Positions 26,956 through 35,128 of a stretch of 64,000 nucleotides of DNA are shown here, in pieces. Within the stretch, counting starts at the first letter, position 1; the number at the start of each line of letters is the position of its first letter. Made by a program: the position numbers and the translations under genes. This stretch comes from Pelagibius litoralis (GTDB lineage Bacteria > Pseudomonadota > Alphaproteobacteria > Kiloniellales > Kiloniellaceae). The stretch covers positions 248,001 through 312,000 of the forward strand of contig NZ_JAAQPH010000001.1 in assembly GCF_011683915.1 (NCBI RefSeq). Reading direction: 5' to 3'. The notes under the pieces were generated by a model that saw nothing but the letters and a program-made list of their open reading frames with translations, did no database searches and was not told where the DNA came from.

Positions 26956-26980
26956 CTTCGCTTTCCTGGATTGGAGGCGC

Positions 26981-27781
26981 TTAAGACATCGCGGCGTTCT
27001 GGGGGCGATGCCATTCGCGGCCCGCTATGTGAAGCTCGCTGGACTTCTCCGTTTTTTTGCTTCTCTGGGCTTCCAGCTGTTGATAGAGCTCGCCTGGCGC
27101 AAAGCGCATGAGATGCTCTAGATCTTCCCGCGCCATCCATACGAGCCATTCGGCGAACGATTCGGGGCTGCCGGGGGCATGCCAGAAGCCGGGTTCCATA
27201 TGCATGTAACCCTCACGAGCCGCCAGGCCCCTGCAGGCCGCGTGGGGATACATGAAGCCAAAGACGAAGTCGGGTGACCACTCCATCAGACTTAAGGCCA
27301 GCGCCATGCGCGGCAGAATTGTCGTGAGCCCGGTTCCTCGAAAACGTTTTCCGTCGTCTTCCTTCAGCCACAGCTCTCCATGGTAACAGACCCTCCCAGA
27401 GATTTTCTGGCAGGCGGGAGTCGGCGAATAGTCGTATTGGGTCGGATCGTCCGTGTTGCCAGGGGTCATGTATTTCTGCCGATGCAGCCTGAAGTGGTCG
27501 GCTAACGTGGTGCCCGAAAGATCGAGGAGGCGCATCGCCTGGGTGTGGATGAGTTCGCCGTTCTCATCGACGCCCTTGATCCAAAACCCGTTCGACGAAT
27601 CGATGTACGTACAGGCGACGTCGTACATCGGGTAAAGGGTTGATCTGTCCGATTGAGCCATGCGGACTTTTCGGAATTCTTCGAAATCGGTACTGACCTC
27701 GAGCAAGAGGCCTCTTGCTTCGCTGATCTGGATGATGTCGGCAATATATCTAATTGCTTTGTAGAGATTGTCGGTAGGCAT
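26981..27781 (-). CDS. uncharacterised protein with GNAT-like C-terminal half
   Basis: The start at 27781 is supported by GGGAG nine bases upstream and gives 266 residues; the frame extends further up but overlaps the HTH gene. The region from about residue 50 to 200 resembles an acyltransferase fold: YPMYDVACTYIDSSNGFWIKG, HTQAMRLLDLSG, then FRGTGLTTILPRMALALS and FVFGFMYPHAACRGLAAREGYMHME, which looks like the acyl-CoA-binding and closing strands of GNAT enzymes. I cannot name a family. It lies 89 bp after the HTH gene on the same strand and is probably regulated by or working with it. Confidence 0.6.
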   Translation of the reverse strand: MPTDNLYKAIRYIADIIQISEARGLLLEVSTDFEEFRKVRMAQSDRSTLYPMYDVACTYIDSSNGFWIKGVDENGELIHTQAMRLLDLSGTTLADHFRLHRQKYMTPGNTDDPTQYDYSPTPACQKISGRVCYHGELWLKEDDGKRFRGTGLTTILPRMALALSLMEWSPDFVFGFMYPHAACRGLAAREGYMHMEPGFWHAPGSPESFAEWLVWMAREDLEHLMRFAPGELYQQLEAQRSKKTEKSSELHIAGREWHRPQNAAMS

Positions 27782-27870
27782 GGTCGGACGCTCCCTTAAT
27801 TCGCGTAACGGTGAGGCGATAAGGTAGCGTGATACGTATTCCCCGAAGCTAAGATTGCCCGTCGCCCGGT

Positions 27871-28749
27871 CTAGATATCGAACTCCATCAGAAGGTCGTC
27901 GGGCATTGGGCGGACGTTCCGAGGGTCCAAACCCTCGATTTCTAAGCGTTTTGTCCTCGCAACCAGTACTGCCAGGGCCGTTTGGCCATCGGGGAAAGTG
28001 CAACACATTAGGAGCCGTTGAAAACTTACCGGAATTGGAGTTCCACCTCTCTCTCGCGGGATTTGGGCATAAACATGGTCGAGCCGTACACCGCCCTCGC
28101 TAAAGATCTGGGAGTGGGCACCGGAGATGAAGTCGTTAAATTCCGATCCGGCGGGATCATCCTTGGAGAAACGGCCGATTGCGCTCTTGGCCCAAACCCG
28201 ATCAAACCAGGTCGCATAGGAAGACTTTTCGCCGATGGCCACACAGAGCCAACTATCATCGTGTTGTCGGTAAAGAAGCAGATAGGGTTTCAGGACTTCC
28301 AGTTCAGGGGATTCAATTTGAAACCTCGCATTCGCCCAAGCGAGAAAGCCTTTCTGCAGGATGGGCGGGCCGTCGATCCACAGGCGGCTAAGTGGATGTT
28401 GCTGGGCATAGAAGTCGCGGCCATGCTCATCGCGGTATCTAGAGCGGTCCATCCCCGAGGCATCCGTATCATGCGTGAGGTGACCGCTCAGCCAGGCCTC
28501 GGCCTGCTCGAGGACTCTTTCGGCTTCCCTGATCGCCTGCCTGCCTGGTTCCGTCAGCACATATTGTCTATCGGTGATTTCGAAAAACTTGGCGCCCTTG
28601 ATACTTTCGAGGGTACTGATATGACGCCGCACGGTCTGGCGGGTGATGCCGAGGGTTGCGACTGTCTTCGAAAGGTTCAGCGTTCGCCCTAATGTCGTGA
28701 GGGATTTCATCATCTCGAACAGCACGGGCGGGCGTTGCAAAGTTGGCAT
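27871..28749 (-). CDS. LysR-type HTH protein with non-LysR C-terminal domain
   Basis: Residues 8-80 form a winged helix of LysR type (LSKTVATLGITRQTVRRHISTLE, then FFEITDRQYVLTEPGRQAI and a linker helix). The rest (about 95-292) does not look like the periplasmic-binding-protein effector domain of LysR regulators. It contains LSRLWIDGPPILQKGFLAWANA, WLCVAIGEKSSYATWFDRVWAKS, and a final TALAVLVARTKRL, which may be a PAS-like sensor. It precedes a GNAT-like gene on the same strand. An unusual regulator architecture is seen; the ligand is unknown. Confidence 0.7.
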   Translation of the reverse strand: MPTLQRPPVLFEMMKSLTTLGRTLNLSKTVATLGITRQTVRRHISTLESIKGAKFFEITDRQYVLTEPGRQAIREAERVLEQAEAWLSGHLTHDTDASGMDRSRYRDEHGRDFYAQQHPLSRLWIDGPPILQKGFLAWANARFQIESPELEVLKPYLLLYRQHDDSWLCVAIGEKSSYATWFDRVWAKSAIGRFSKDDPAGSEFNDFISGAHSQIFSEGGVRLDHVYAQIPRERGGTPIPVSFQRLLMCCTFPDGQTALAVLVARTKRLEIEGLDPRNVRPMPDDLLMEFDI

Positions 28750-29068
28750 GATAGATTACTGGCTCGTACGATCAAAAAGGGACTGCCACATAACTTATAC
28801 AACAATCCCTTGCACCAAGGAAATTGGCTCTGTGATTAGAGTCATGCAATAGCTGTATAATGCAATGCGAGCTATATTGATTTACACCAAATAAAAAGTA
28901 TGGACAAACCGAACTATTATTACATATTGGTCGAGTTTATGAATCTGATTTTGCCCAAAAGATTTCCGTGCTGCCTCTGTCTCCATGCAGCGGTCTTACC
29001 GCGGCCATAGCGCAGGGAGGTGGCGCGGGCATTGCTTCGCTGCACTGGCTTGGCGCAGAGTATATTCC
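28750..29068. other. AT-rich intergenic region upstream of the HTH gene
   Basis: This 319-bp gap lies between the divergent HTH gene and the hypothetical gene starting at 29069. It is noticeably more AT-rich than its surroundings, particularly 28790-28930, and must hold the HTH gene promoter. TGCAAT occurs twice near 28844-28866. Nothing else convincing is seen. Confidence 0.5.
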
Positions 29069-29488
29069 ATGCAATTGGGGCTCTTAAAAAGCAGCGCGGA
29101 CCGGGACGGATCCTATTACGCCGAGTTTTCCGCCGGCGACGGGGTCCGTGTTCTGAGCGAGGCTGCCTGCGTCTACATGGATGGCGATGCTTTCGAGGCA
29201 TTGTGTTTTGTGGCGGGGAATTTTCGGGTCAGCAGCACCACCACCATCGAGGGCTTTGCCATCGATCGTTTGGTGGAAGAACTGAACGACGCCGCTCAGC
29301 GGATATCCCACAGCGACAGCGCCAAGCAGATCTGGCCGCTCAGCGCCAGCTACGGCTATACGCAGTTCAACTCGATCAAGGACTGGGAAGCGGGCCGGCG
29401 TGACTTCAGCGTCATGCTGCGCGAACTGGGGCAGTGGCTGCAGACCGTGCGTGCGCGCGATGAGCCGGTGACCATCCGGGGCGTCTAG
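29069..29488 (+). CDS. hypothetical protein
   Basis: From the ATG at 29069 the product has 139 residues. It has no signal peptide or membrane segment and no motif I recognise. The sequence is mixed alpha/beta in character (VRVLSEAACVYMDGDAFEALCFVAGNF, then a helical region with LVEELNDAAQRISH). The ribosome site is weak and an upstream ATG at 28985 would add 28 residues rich in Arg and Trp, which look non-coding. Its TAG stop is the left edge of a 142-bp palindromic repeat. Confidence 0.6.
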   Translation: MQLGLLKSSADRDGSYYAEFSAGDGVRVLSEAACVYMDGDAFEALCFVAGNFRVSSTTTIEGFAIDRLVEELNDAAQRISHSDSAKQIWPLSASYGYTQFNSIKDWEAGRRDFSVMLRELGQWLQTVRARDEPVTIRGV

Positions 29489-29625
29489 ATCGGATCATGT
29501 TTTGACGGAACCACTTCGTGGTTGCGCCAAAACATGTGAATCCGATCGCCATCAAACAGTTAGAGCAGATTCACCCGGTCGATGGATCGCCTCCGGCGAT
29601 TCCATCCGACCAGGATCTGCTCTAG
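29484..29625. repeat. 142-bp dispersed palindromic element, copy A
   Basis: The element runs from TCTAG to TCTAG and folds into two hairpins. The first has outer arms ATGTTTTG/CAAAACAT around ACCACTTCGTGGT; the second has GGTCGATGGATCGCC paired with GGCGATTCCATCCGACC. A second copy of equal length lies at 34987-35128, with about eleven differences by eye. The left TCTAG supplies the stop codon of the gene ending at 29488. Confidence 0.9.
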
Positions 29626-29650
29626 CCGCTGTCCATAGTGAAAAATGCAG

Positions 29651-29893
29651 TCAGGAGAAGGCCTTGAAGGCAATCAGGGTGAAGGTATCCTTGATCCCCG
29701 GCAGGGTCTGAACGTTCTCGTTGACGAAGTGGCCGATGTCGTCGCTATCTTGCAGGTAGCACTTGACCAGAAGGTCGTATTCGCCGGAAGTCGAGTGAAC
29801 CTCGGAAACCTGCTCAACACTTTCGACCAGCGCGTCGGCGACCGGATAGGCTTTGCCAAGCTCACACTTGATCATGATGAAGATCGTCTGCAT
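29651..29893 (-). CDS. stand-alone Lrp/AsnC ligand-binding (RAM) domain protein
   Basis: The 80-residue product starting at 29893 (MQTIFIMIKCELG) corresponds to the C-terminal ligand-binding domain of Lrp/AsnC regulators without the HTH. Features are the initial IMIKCELGKAYPVADAL strand-helix, VSEVHSTSGEYDLLVKCYL in the middle and GIKDTFTLIAFKAF at the end. Such single-domain proteins usually bind amino acids and form oligomers. It stands alone between the palindromic repeat and a divergent GNAT gene. The longer frame to 30235 covers the GNAT gene and is rejected. Confidence 0.88.
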   Translation of the reverse strand: MQTIFIMIKCELGKAYPVADALVESVEQVSEVHSTSGEYDLLVKCYLQDSDDIGHFVNENVQTLPGIKDTFTLIAFKAFS

Positions 29894-29977
29894 CGCACCC
29901 CGTCTTTCGCTGTCCGGCCGGCTGTGGCCACGAGTCGTAAAGCGCCATAATAACCGCTTGGCGCCGGGGGGCCAGCC

Positions 29978-30502
29978 GTGAGCTATCGCATTCGCCCGGG
30001 TCGGATCGAGGATGCGCCCCTGCTGGGACCCATGGAAAGTGTCGCAGCCCGGCGGTTCGGCGAGATCGGTCTGATCCGGATCGCCCAGGGCCGTCCGACA
30101 GTCGAGACGGAATACGTGGACTTGGCGCAGGCGCACCGCCTTTGGGTGGCCGAGGAGGAGGAGGGGGTTCCGGTCGGCCTCGTTATTGCCGGGGTGGTCG
30201 ACGGCGAGGGGTATCTCGCCGAGGTATCGGTCCATCCCGACTATGGCCGCCAGGGTCTGGGGCGTGCCCTGATCGGCACCGTGGAGGCTTGGTCAAGGGC
30301 GCAGGGCTTCACCAAACTCTCGCTCACTACCTTTCGGGACGTGGCCTGGAACCGTCCGTACTACGAGGGGCTGGGTTTCTCGGTCCTTGCCGAGGATGAA
30401 GCGGGACCGGAGCTAAGGACGATCCGCGAAGGGGAAAGGGCGCGCGGCGTCGACAATGTCAGTCCAAGGGTCTGCATGCGCAAAGATCTCAGCGCAGACT
30501 GA
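29978..30502 (+). CDS. GNAT family N-acetyltransferase
   Basis: The 174-residue protein has the GNAT fold with the acyl-CoA-binding signature PDYGRQGLGRALI (Q/RxxGxG/A) near residue 89, preceded by YLAEVSVHP and followed by TLTTFRDVAWNRPYYEGLGF-like closing strands. The start is GTG at 29978 behind a G-rich stretch (GGGGGGCC). The substrate cannot be deduced. It is divergent from the RAM-domain gene, with 84 bp between them. Confidence 0.88.
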   Translation: MSYRIRPGRIEDAPLLGPMESVAARRFGEIGLIRIAQGRPTVETEYVDLAQAHRLWVAEEEEGVPVGLVIAGVVDGEGYLAEVSVHPDYGRQGLGRALIGTVEAWSRAQGFTKLSLTTFRDVAWNRPYYEGLGFSVLAEDEAGPELRTIREGERARGVDNVSPRVCMRKDLSAD

Positions 30503-30591
30503 GCTTAGGCAAACATTTGTCAGTGTAGACGCGCGTTCTGAGAGCGTGGTGGCGTTACCTTACGCTACCCGTAGACCCACAATACTGCGCT

Positions 30592-32133
30592 TTAAGCGAC
30601 CTTGGCCGGACGCAGCAGGAAGGCCGGGATATGATCACCGAAAGCGGTTTCGCCGGGTGCCAGGCTGTCGCTTTCCTGCTTTGGCTTGCCGCGCCGCGGT
30701 TCGCGTTTTTGTTCCCGGGCTTTGGATCGTGCCGCAGGCCGAGGCTTCGGCTCGACAGCAGCGTCAAGCGTCACCACTTCCTCGGGACTTTCCGCGGCGG
30801 CGTTCGCGGCGACATCATTGGCCGGCGTTGCGCTGGGCGCCGTTTCCTCGGCCACAGTTTCGCTGGCCACAGTCTCTTCCCGGTTCGATTGGCTCCGTCG
30901 GCCGGACCTGCGGGAGCCACCGCGACGGCTGCCTTCACCGCTGCGGCTGCTGCCGCGTCGGCTTCTGCCGGGCTTCGCTTCTTCGGCTTCCCCGGCCTCC
31001 CAACCGCTGTCCTGCTCAAGCGTGACTTCCGGGATGTCCATGCCGAGCATGCGCACGACATTGGCCAGATACTTGCCTTCCTCTCGCAGGGCGAGGGTAA
31101 AGGCCTTGCCGCTGCGTCCGGCGCGCCCGGTACGGCCGATCCGGTGAACGTAGTCCTCAGGATTGGAGGGCACATCGAAGTTGAAAACGTGAGAGACGGC
31201 CGGAATATCCAGGCCGCGGGCCGCGACGTCTGAGCAGACCAGGAACTGCACCTTGGCATCCTTGAAGCTCTGCAGCGTTTCCATGCGGACCGGCTGGGCC
31301 ATGTCACCGTGCAGGGCGGCGACTGAAAAGCCGTGGCGCTCCATCGACCGGAAAACAATGTCCACGTCGCGTTTGCGATTGCAGAACACCAGGGCCGACT
31401 TGACGTCCTCGCTTTTGGCCAGCGCGCGCAGGGCAGCGCGCTTTTCCTTGGCTGCACCCTTAACCTTGACGAGGCCCTGGGTCACTGTCTCGGCGGCCGA
31501 GGCCGGCGGATCGACCGAGATCGCTTTCGGATTCATCAGGAAAGCGTCAGCCAGGCGGCGAATTTCCGGCGGCATGGTGGCCGAGAAGAACAGGGTCTGA
31601 CGGATTTTCGGTAGCAGGCCGACAATGCGCTCTACATCGGGCATGAAACCCATGTCCAGCATCCGGTCCGCTTCGTCGATCACCAGGATCTTCACGTCCG
31701 CCAGCAGGATCTTGCCGCGTTCGAAGAGATCGATCAGCCGCCCGGGGGTGGCGATCAGAACGTCGACGCCACGGTCGAGTTTCTGCTCCTGCTCCACAAA
31801 CGACGAGCCGCCGATCAGCAGGGCCATCGAAAGCTTGCCGTACTTGCCGTAGAGCTCGAAGTTTTCGGACACCTGGGCCGCCAGTTCACGGGTTGGCGCG
31901 ATGATCAGGGAGCGCGGCATTCTTGCCCGCGCTCGACCGCTCGATAGAATATCGATCATCGGTAGGGTGAACCCGGCGGTCTTGCCGGTGCCGGTCTGAG
32001 CGCAGCCCAGGACATCGCGTCCCATGAGCACAACCGGTATGGCTTTTTCCTGAATCGGCGTCGGCGTGGTGTAACCCACTTCCTCAACAGCCTTCAGGAC
32101 CTCTGGACTTAGTCCAAGATCTTCAAACGTCAT
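30592..32133 (-). CDS. DEAD-box RNA helicase (RhlE-like)
   Basis: An ATP-dependent RNA helicase of 513 residues. The Q motif region (YTTPTPIQEKAIP), Walker A AQTGTGKT near 45, PTRELA, DEAD in VIDEADRMLDMGF near 152, SAT in FFSATMP near 184, and HRIGRTGRAGR near 326 are all intact. After residue 390 a long low-complexity tail of Arg/Ser/Gly followed by Ala/Glu and Lys-rich segments replaces a structured domain, as in RhlE proteins, and probably binds RNA. The monocistronic layout suggests independent control. The start follows the usual MTFEDLGLSPEVL pattern. Confidence 0.95.
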   Translation of the reverse strand: MTFEDLGLSPEVLKAVEEVGYTTPTPIQEKAIPVVLMGRDVLGCAQTGTGKTAGFTLPMIDILSSGRARARMPRSLIIAPTRELAAQVSENFELYGKYGKLSMALLIGGSSFVEQEQKLDRGVDVLIATPGRLIDLFERGKILLADVKILVIDEADRMLDMGFMPDVERIVGLLPKIRQTLFFSATMPPEIRRLADAFLMNPKAISVDPPASAAETVTQGLVKVKGAAKEKRAALRALAKSEDVKSALVFCNRKRDVDIVFRSMERHGFSVAALHGDMAQPVRMETLQSFKDAKVQFLVCSDVAARGLDIPAVSHVFNFDVPSNPEDYVHRIGRTGRAGRSGKAFTLALREEGKYLANVVRMLGMDIPEVTLEQDSGWEAGEAEEAKPGRSRRGSSRSGEGSRRGGSRRSGRRSQSNREETVASETVAEETAPSATPANDVAANAAAESPEEVVTLDAAVEPKPRPAARSKAREQKREPRRGKPKQESDSLAPGETAFGDHIPAFLLRPAKVA

Positions 32134-32303
32134 GCAATCCGTATTCGCTTTGGAGTATCAAGGCCGATTGAATTCACTACAATCGTGACCGTGGCGGATC
32201 ATAAGAAATAAAGGCAACTTGTCAATCATTAGACGCTCTCTTCATGAAATAGCGGCCACTTAACGTTCCAAATAAAATAATGTTCCTATATCCTGGCCCT
32301 ATT

Positions 32304-32864
32304 ATGGTTAATATTTCCAGACTCCAAGCACTGCAGCCAAAGGTAGAGGCTGGCTACTTGGGTCTTCTCCTGGTCGATCTGCAGGAACGTCTGGCCCCGG
32401 CCATTGCCGAGAGCCCGGTGGTGATCGACTGCGCCCTCGCATTGGTGGCCGCGGCCAAACAAGGGGCGCTGCCGATCCTGGCCACCGAGCAATACCCCGA
32501 AGGCCTGGGCCTGACGGCGGCCAGGCTGCGGCGCGAGCTCAACCCTGACTGGATCATCGAGAAGATCGCCTTTGGCGCGCCGCGGGAGGACGCCTTCCGC
32601 AACGCCCTCATCGCAAGAGGCATCGGCGAGGTCATCGTGGTGGGGATGGAGGCCCATGTCTGCGTTCAGCAGACGGTGCTGTGCCTGCTTGAATTGGGCT
32701 ATGGCGTTTCTCTGGTCGGTGACGGGGTCGCATCGCGCGCACCCTTGAACAAGGCGGTTGCCTTGCAGCGCATGGCAGCAGCCGGTGCGCGCATTGTTCA
32801 GGTGGAACAGGCCGTCGCCCGGCTTCGGGCCGGGGCAGAGCGCGAAAGTACTGGTCAAACCTAG
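32304..32864 (+). CDS. isochorismatase-like cysteine hydrolase
   Basis: A cytosolic hydrolase of the isochorismatase-like superfamily. With the ATG at 32304 it has 186 residues; the ATG at 32280 would add eight. The triad is visible: Asp in LLLVDLQERLAPAI near residue 25, Lys in WIIEKIAFGA near 88, and Cys in GMEAHVCVQQTVLCLLELG near 120. The cis-peptide region MEAHVC is typical. The substrate is unknown. It is followed 77 bp later by an alpha/beta hydrolase on the same strand. Confidence 0.85.
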   Translation: MVNISRLQALQPKVEAGYLGLLLVDLQERLAPAIAESPVVIDCALALVAAAKQGALPILATEQYPEGLGLTAARLRRELNPDWIIEKIAFGAPREDAFRNALIARGIGEVIVVGMEAHVCVQQTVLCLLELGYGVSLVGDGVASRAPLNKAVALQRMAAAGARIVQVEQAVARLRAGAERESTGQT

Positions 32865-32941
32865 TGGACAACTAATTCTTAGCGGCTTCTCGCTAAATAC
32901 TCTGTTTTCCTTTGCAACCTTCCCAGAAGAAGAAAGACGAA

Positions 32942-33658
32942 ATGGCTGAAAAGCTTCCGCTTGCGTTCCTGCCGGGTCTGCTCTGCGACGCCGCCCTCTG
33001 GCAACCTCAGATCGCCGGGCTGGGCGACATCGCAGATTGCTGGGTGGCCGATTTCACCACTCAGGATTCCGCCACCGCCATGGTGGACAGCGTCCTGGCG
33101 GCGATGCCGGAGCGTTTCGCCCTGGCCGGCCTCTCGATGGGCGGCTACGTCGCGCTTGAACTGATGGCCCGCGCGCCGGAAAGGGTGGAACGCCTGGCGC
33201 TGATCGACACCAAGGCCCGCGGCGACAGCGAGGAACAGACGGCGCGCCGGCGCGGCCTGATCGAGCTGGCCGAGAAGGGCCAGTTCAAAGGCGTGACCCC
33301 CAGGTTGCTGCCGCTCTTTATCCATGAGGATCGTCTGGACGATGCGGTGCTGACCGGCGTGGTCATGGGCATGGCCGAGCGGGTGGGCAAAGAAGCCTTC
33401 ATTTCCCAGCAGCGCGCCATCATGACCCGCCGCGATCACACGCAGATACTTGCCGGGATCGCCGTGCCGACCCTGATTCTCTGCGGCCGTCAGGATGCCC
33501 TGACGCCGTTGTCCGAGCATGAGGACATGGCGGCTGCGATTGCCGGTTCCGAGTTGGTAATCGTCGAGGATTGCGGCCATCTGCCGAGTCTTGAGCGCCC
33601 GGAACCGACAACCGCCGCCCTGCGCCGTTGGCTGCAGCGGCCCCTGGCCCAGACCTAG
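32942..33658 (+). CDS. alpha/beta-fold hydrolase
   Basis: A 238-residue alpha/beta hydrolase. The nucleophile elbow GLSMGGYVALELM (Ser near residue 66), the acid in LILCGRQDALTP and His in DCGHLPSLERP give an intact triad. The ATG at 32942 fits homologous N-termini (LAFLPGLLCDAALW) better than the upstream TTG at 32912. A purine-rich AGAAGAAAGACG lies upstream. The natural ester substrate is not deducible. It overlaps the convergent MFS gene by four bases. Confidence 0.87.
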   Translation: MAEKLPLAFLPGLLCDAALWQPQIAGLGDIADCWVADFTTQDSATAMVDSVLAAMPERFALAGLSMGGYVALELMARAPERVERLALIDTKARGDSEEQTARRRGLIELAEKGQFKGVTPRLLPLFIHEDRLDDAVLTGVVMGMAERVGKEAFISQQRAIMTRRDHTQILAGIAVPTLILCGRQDALTPLSEHEDMAAAIAGSELVIVEDCGHLPSLERPEPTTAALRRWLQRPLAQT

Positions 33659-34935
33659 ACCGGTCCCTGACCGGGCCGCCCATCGTCCGGCCGCCCGTCG
33701 TCCGGCTCATCGGTATCGGCCGTCGGGTCGACGGTGGATACGGTCTGGGCCATGTTCAGGGATTCGACAAAGGTGACGTGCTCTTCTTCCGGCGCCGGGG
33801 CCCGCTGGCCCATTCGGTGCAGGGCAAAGGCGGCAAGACAAAGCTGTACGCTGGCCGTCACGGCAAACAGGGCATCGGGCCCGAAAAAGCGGGTCAGGAC
33901 GGATGTGGCAATCGGCCCGATGACGGCACCGATGGCCAGAACCAGCAGCAGGCCGCTTGCCGCCTCGACATAGCCGTCCGGTTCCACGTGGTCGTTGGTA
34001 TGGGCGACACAGAGACCGTAGAGCGGGAAGGTGAAAAGCCCGAAGAGAAACACCAGGGCGAGCAGAGAGATACCCCAGGACGGCGACCAGGCGACGAGGA
34101 CTATGCCGGCGATGGCCGAGCCGCTGGCCGCGCCGATTATGACCCGGCGCCGGTCCATCTTGTCGGAGAGGCGCCCCAGTGGCCATTGGCCAACCGCCCC
34201 GGCGATGACCACGATGCTCATGAAGATGGCAACCCCCCAGGTGTTGGCACCGTTTGACTGGGCGAAGATCGGCCCCAGCGCCCATATGGGCCCGGTCGCA
34301 AGGCCGGCGACCAGGCAGCCGACAACCCCAACCGGCGAGAGCCGGTAGAGGTGCAGCAGGCGAATGCTGACCGACTGAACCGGGGCCGGGGCTTCGGCGC
34401 GGGTCAGAGCAATCGGCACCGCGGCGAGGGAGACCAGGATGGAGGCCAGCAGGAACAGCGGGAAGTCCTCCGGCTTGGCGAGTCCCAGCATCAACTGGCC
34501 GATGGTGATCACCGTCAGATTGATGATGGTGTAGAGCGAGAAGATGAGGCCGCGGGTGTCGTTGGTTGACTTCTCGTTCAGCCAGCTCTCGATGATCATG
34601 AAGAGGACGGCGAAACACAGGCCGGTTGTGGCGCGCAGGACCCACCAGAGGACCGGGTTCAGGAACAGCGCATGCACCAGCACGACGCAGGACGCAATTG
34701 CGACCAGGGCGGTAAAGGCGCGAATATGGCCGGCCCGGCGGATCAGCCTTGGCCCATAGAGACAACCGGCCATGAAGCCCAGAAAATAGGATGATCCGAG
34801 AATGCCGATCTCGATGCCGCTGAAGGCCTCGCTGTTGGCCCGCACCGGCAGCAGCGTCCCCTGAAGGCCGTTGCCCATCAGCAGCAATGCAACGCTGAGC
34901 AGCAGGGCCGTGATCGGGGCGAAGGCGGCAGTCAT
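33655..34935 (-). CDS. MFS transporter (YcaD-like)
   Basis: The 426-residue protein has about twelve membrane segments with a central cytosolic loop. The ordering and the loop RLSDKMDRRRVIIG between helices 8 and 9, plus EIGILGSSYFLGFMAGCLYGPRLIRRAGHIR early on, match the YcaD-type group of the major facilitator superfamily. The substrate is unknown. The C-terminal tail is rich in Asp, Pro and Gly with a repeated PDDGR. Its 3' end overlaps the hydrolase gene; its 5' side abuts a copy of the palindromic repeat. Confidence 0.88.
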   Translation of the reverse strand: MTAAFAPITALLLSVALLLMGNGLQGTLLPVRANSEAFSGIEIGILGSSYFLGFMAGCLYGPRLIRRAGHIRAFTALVAIASCVVLVHALFLNPVLWWVLRATTGLCFAVLFMIIESWLNEKSTNDTRGLIFSLYTIINLTVITIGQLMLGLAKPEDFPLFLLASILVSLAAVPIALTRAEAPAPVQSVSIRLLHLYRLSPVGVVGCLVAGLATGPIWALGPIFAQSNGANTWGVAIFMSIVVIAGAVGQWPLGRLSDKMDRRRVIIGAASGSAIAGIVLVAWSPSWGISLLALVFLFGLFTFPLYGLCVAHTNDHVEPDGYVEAASGLLLVLAIGAVIGPIATSVLTRFFGPDALFAVTASVQLCLAAFALHRMGQRAPAPEEEHVTFVESLNMAQTVSTVDPTADTDEPDDGRPDDGRPGQGPV

Positions 34936-34986
34936 CGTCGGACGGGGTCCTTCAAAGCAGCGCTACATTGGCAAGCCAGGCGTGTT

Positions 34987-35128
34987 TCTAGATCGGATCA
35001 TGTTTTGACGGAACCACTTCGTGGTTTCGACAAAACATGTGAATCCGATCGACATCAAACAGTTAGAGCAGATTCACCGGGTTGATGGATCGCTTTCAGC
35101 GATTCCATCCAACCCGGTTCTGCTCTAG
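34987..35128. repeat. 142-bp dispersed palindromic element, copy B
   Basis: It has the same length and TCTAG ends as the copy at 29484-29625. Here the second hairpin reads ACCGGGTTGATGGATCGCT paired with AGCGATTCCATCCAACCCGG. Compared with copy A, paired bases change together (for example GCC/GGC to GCT/AGC), so the stem is kept. The right TCTAG supplies the parE stop codon. Confidence 0.9.

Noticed and set aside
30592-32133. Ala/Glu and Lys-rich tail of the RNA helicase as a separate fused domain
   Set aside because: Low-complexity basic tails are common in RhlE-type helicases; nothing indicates a distinct folded domain.
33707-34765. 352-codon minus-strand frame within the MFS gene
   Set aside because: It is an alternative frame of the transporter gene, rich in Arg/Pro/His and without membrane helices, unlike the MFS frame.
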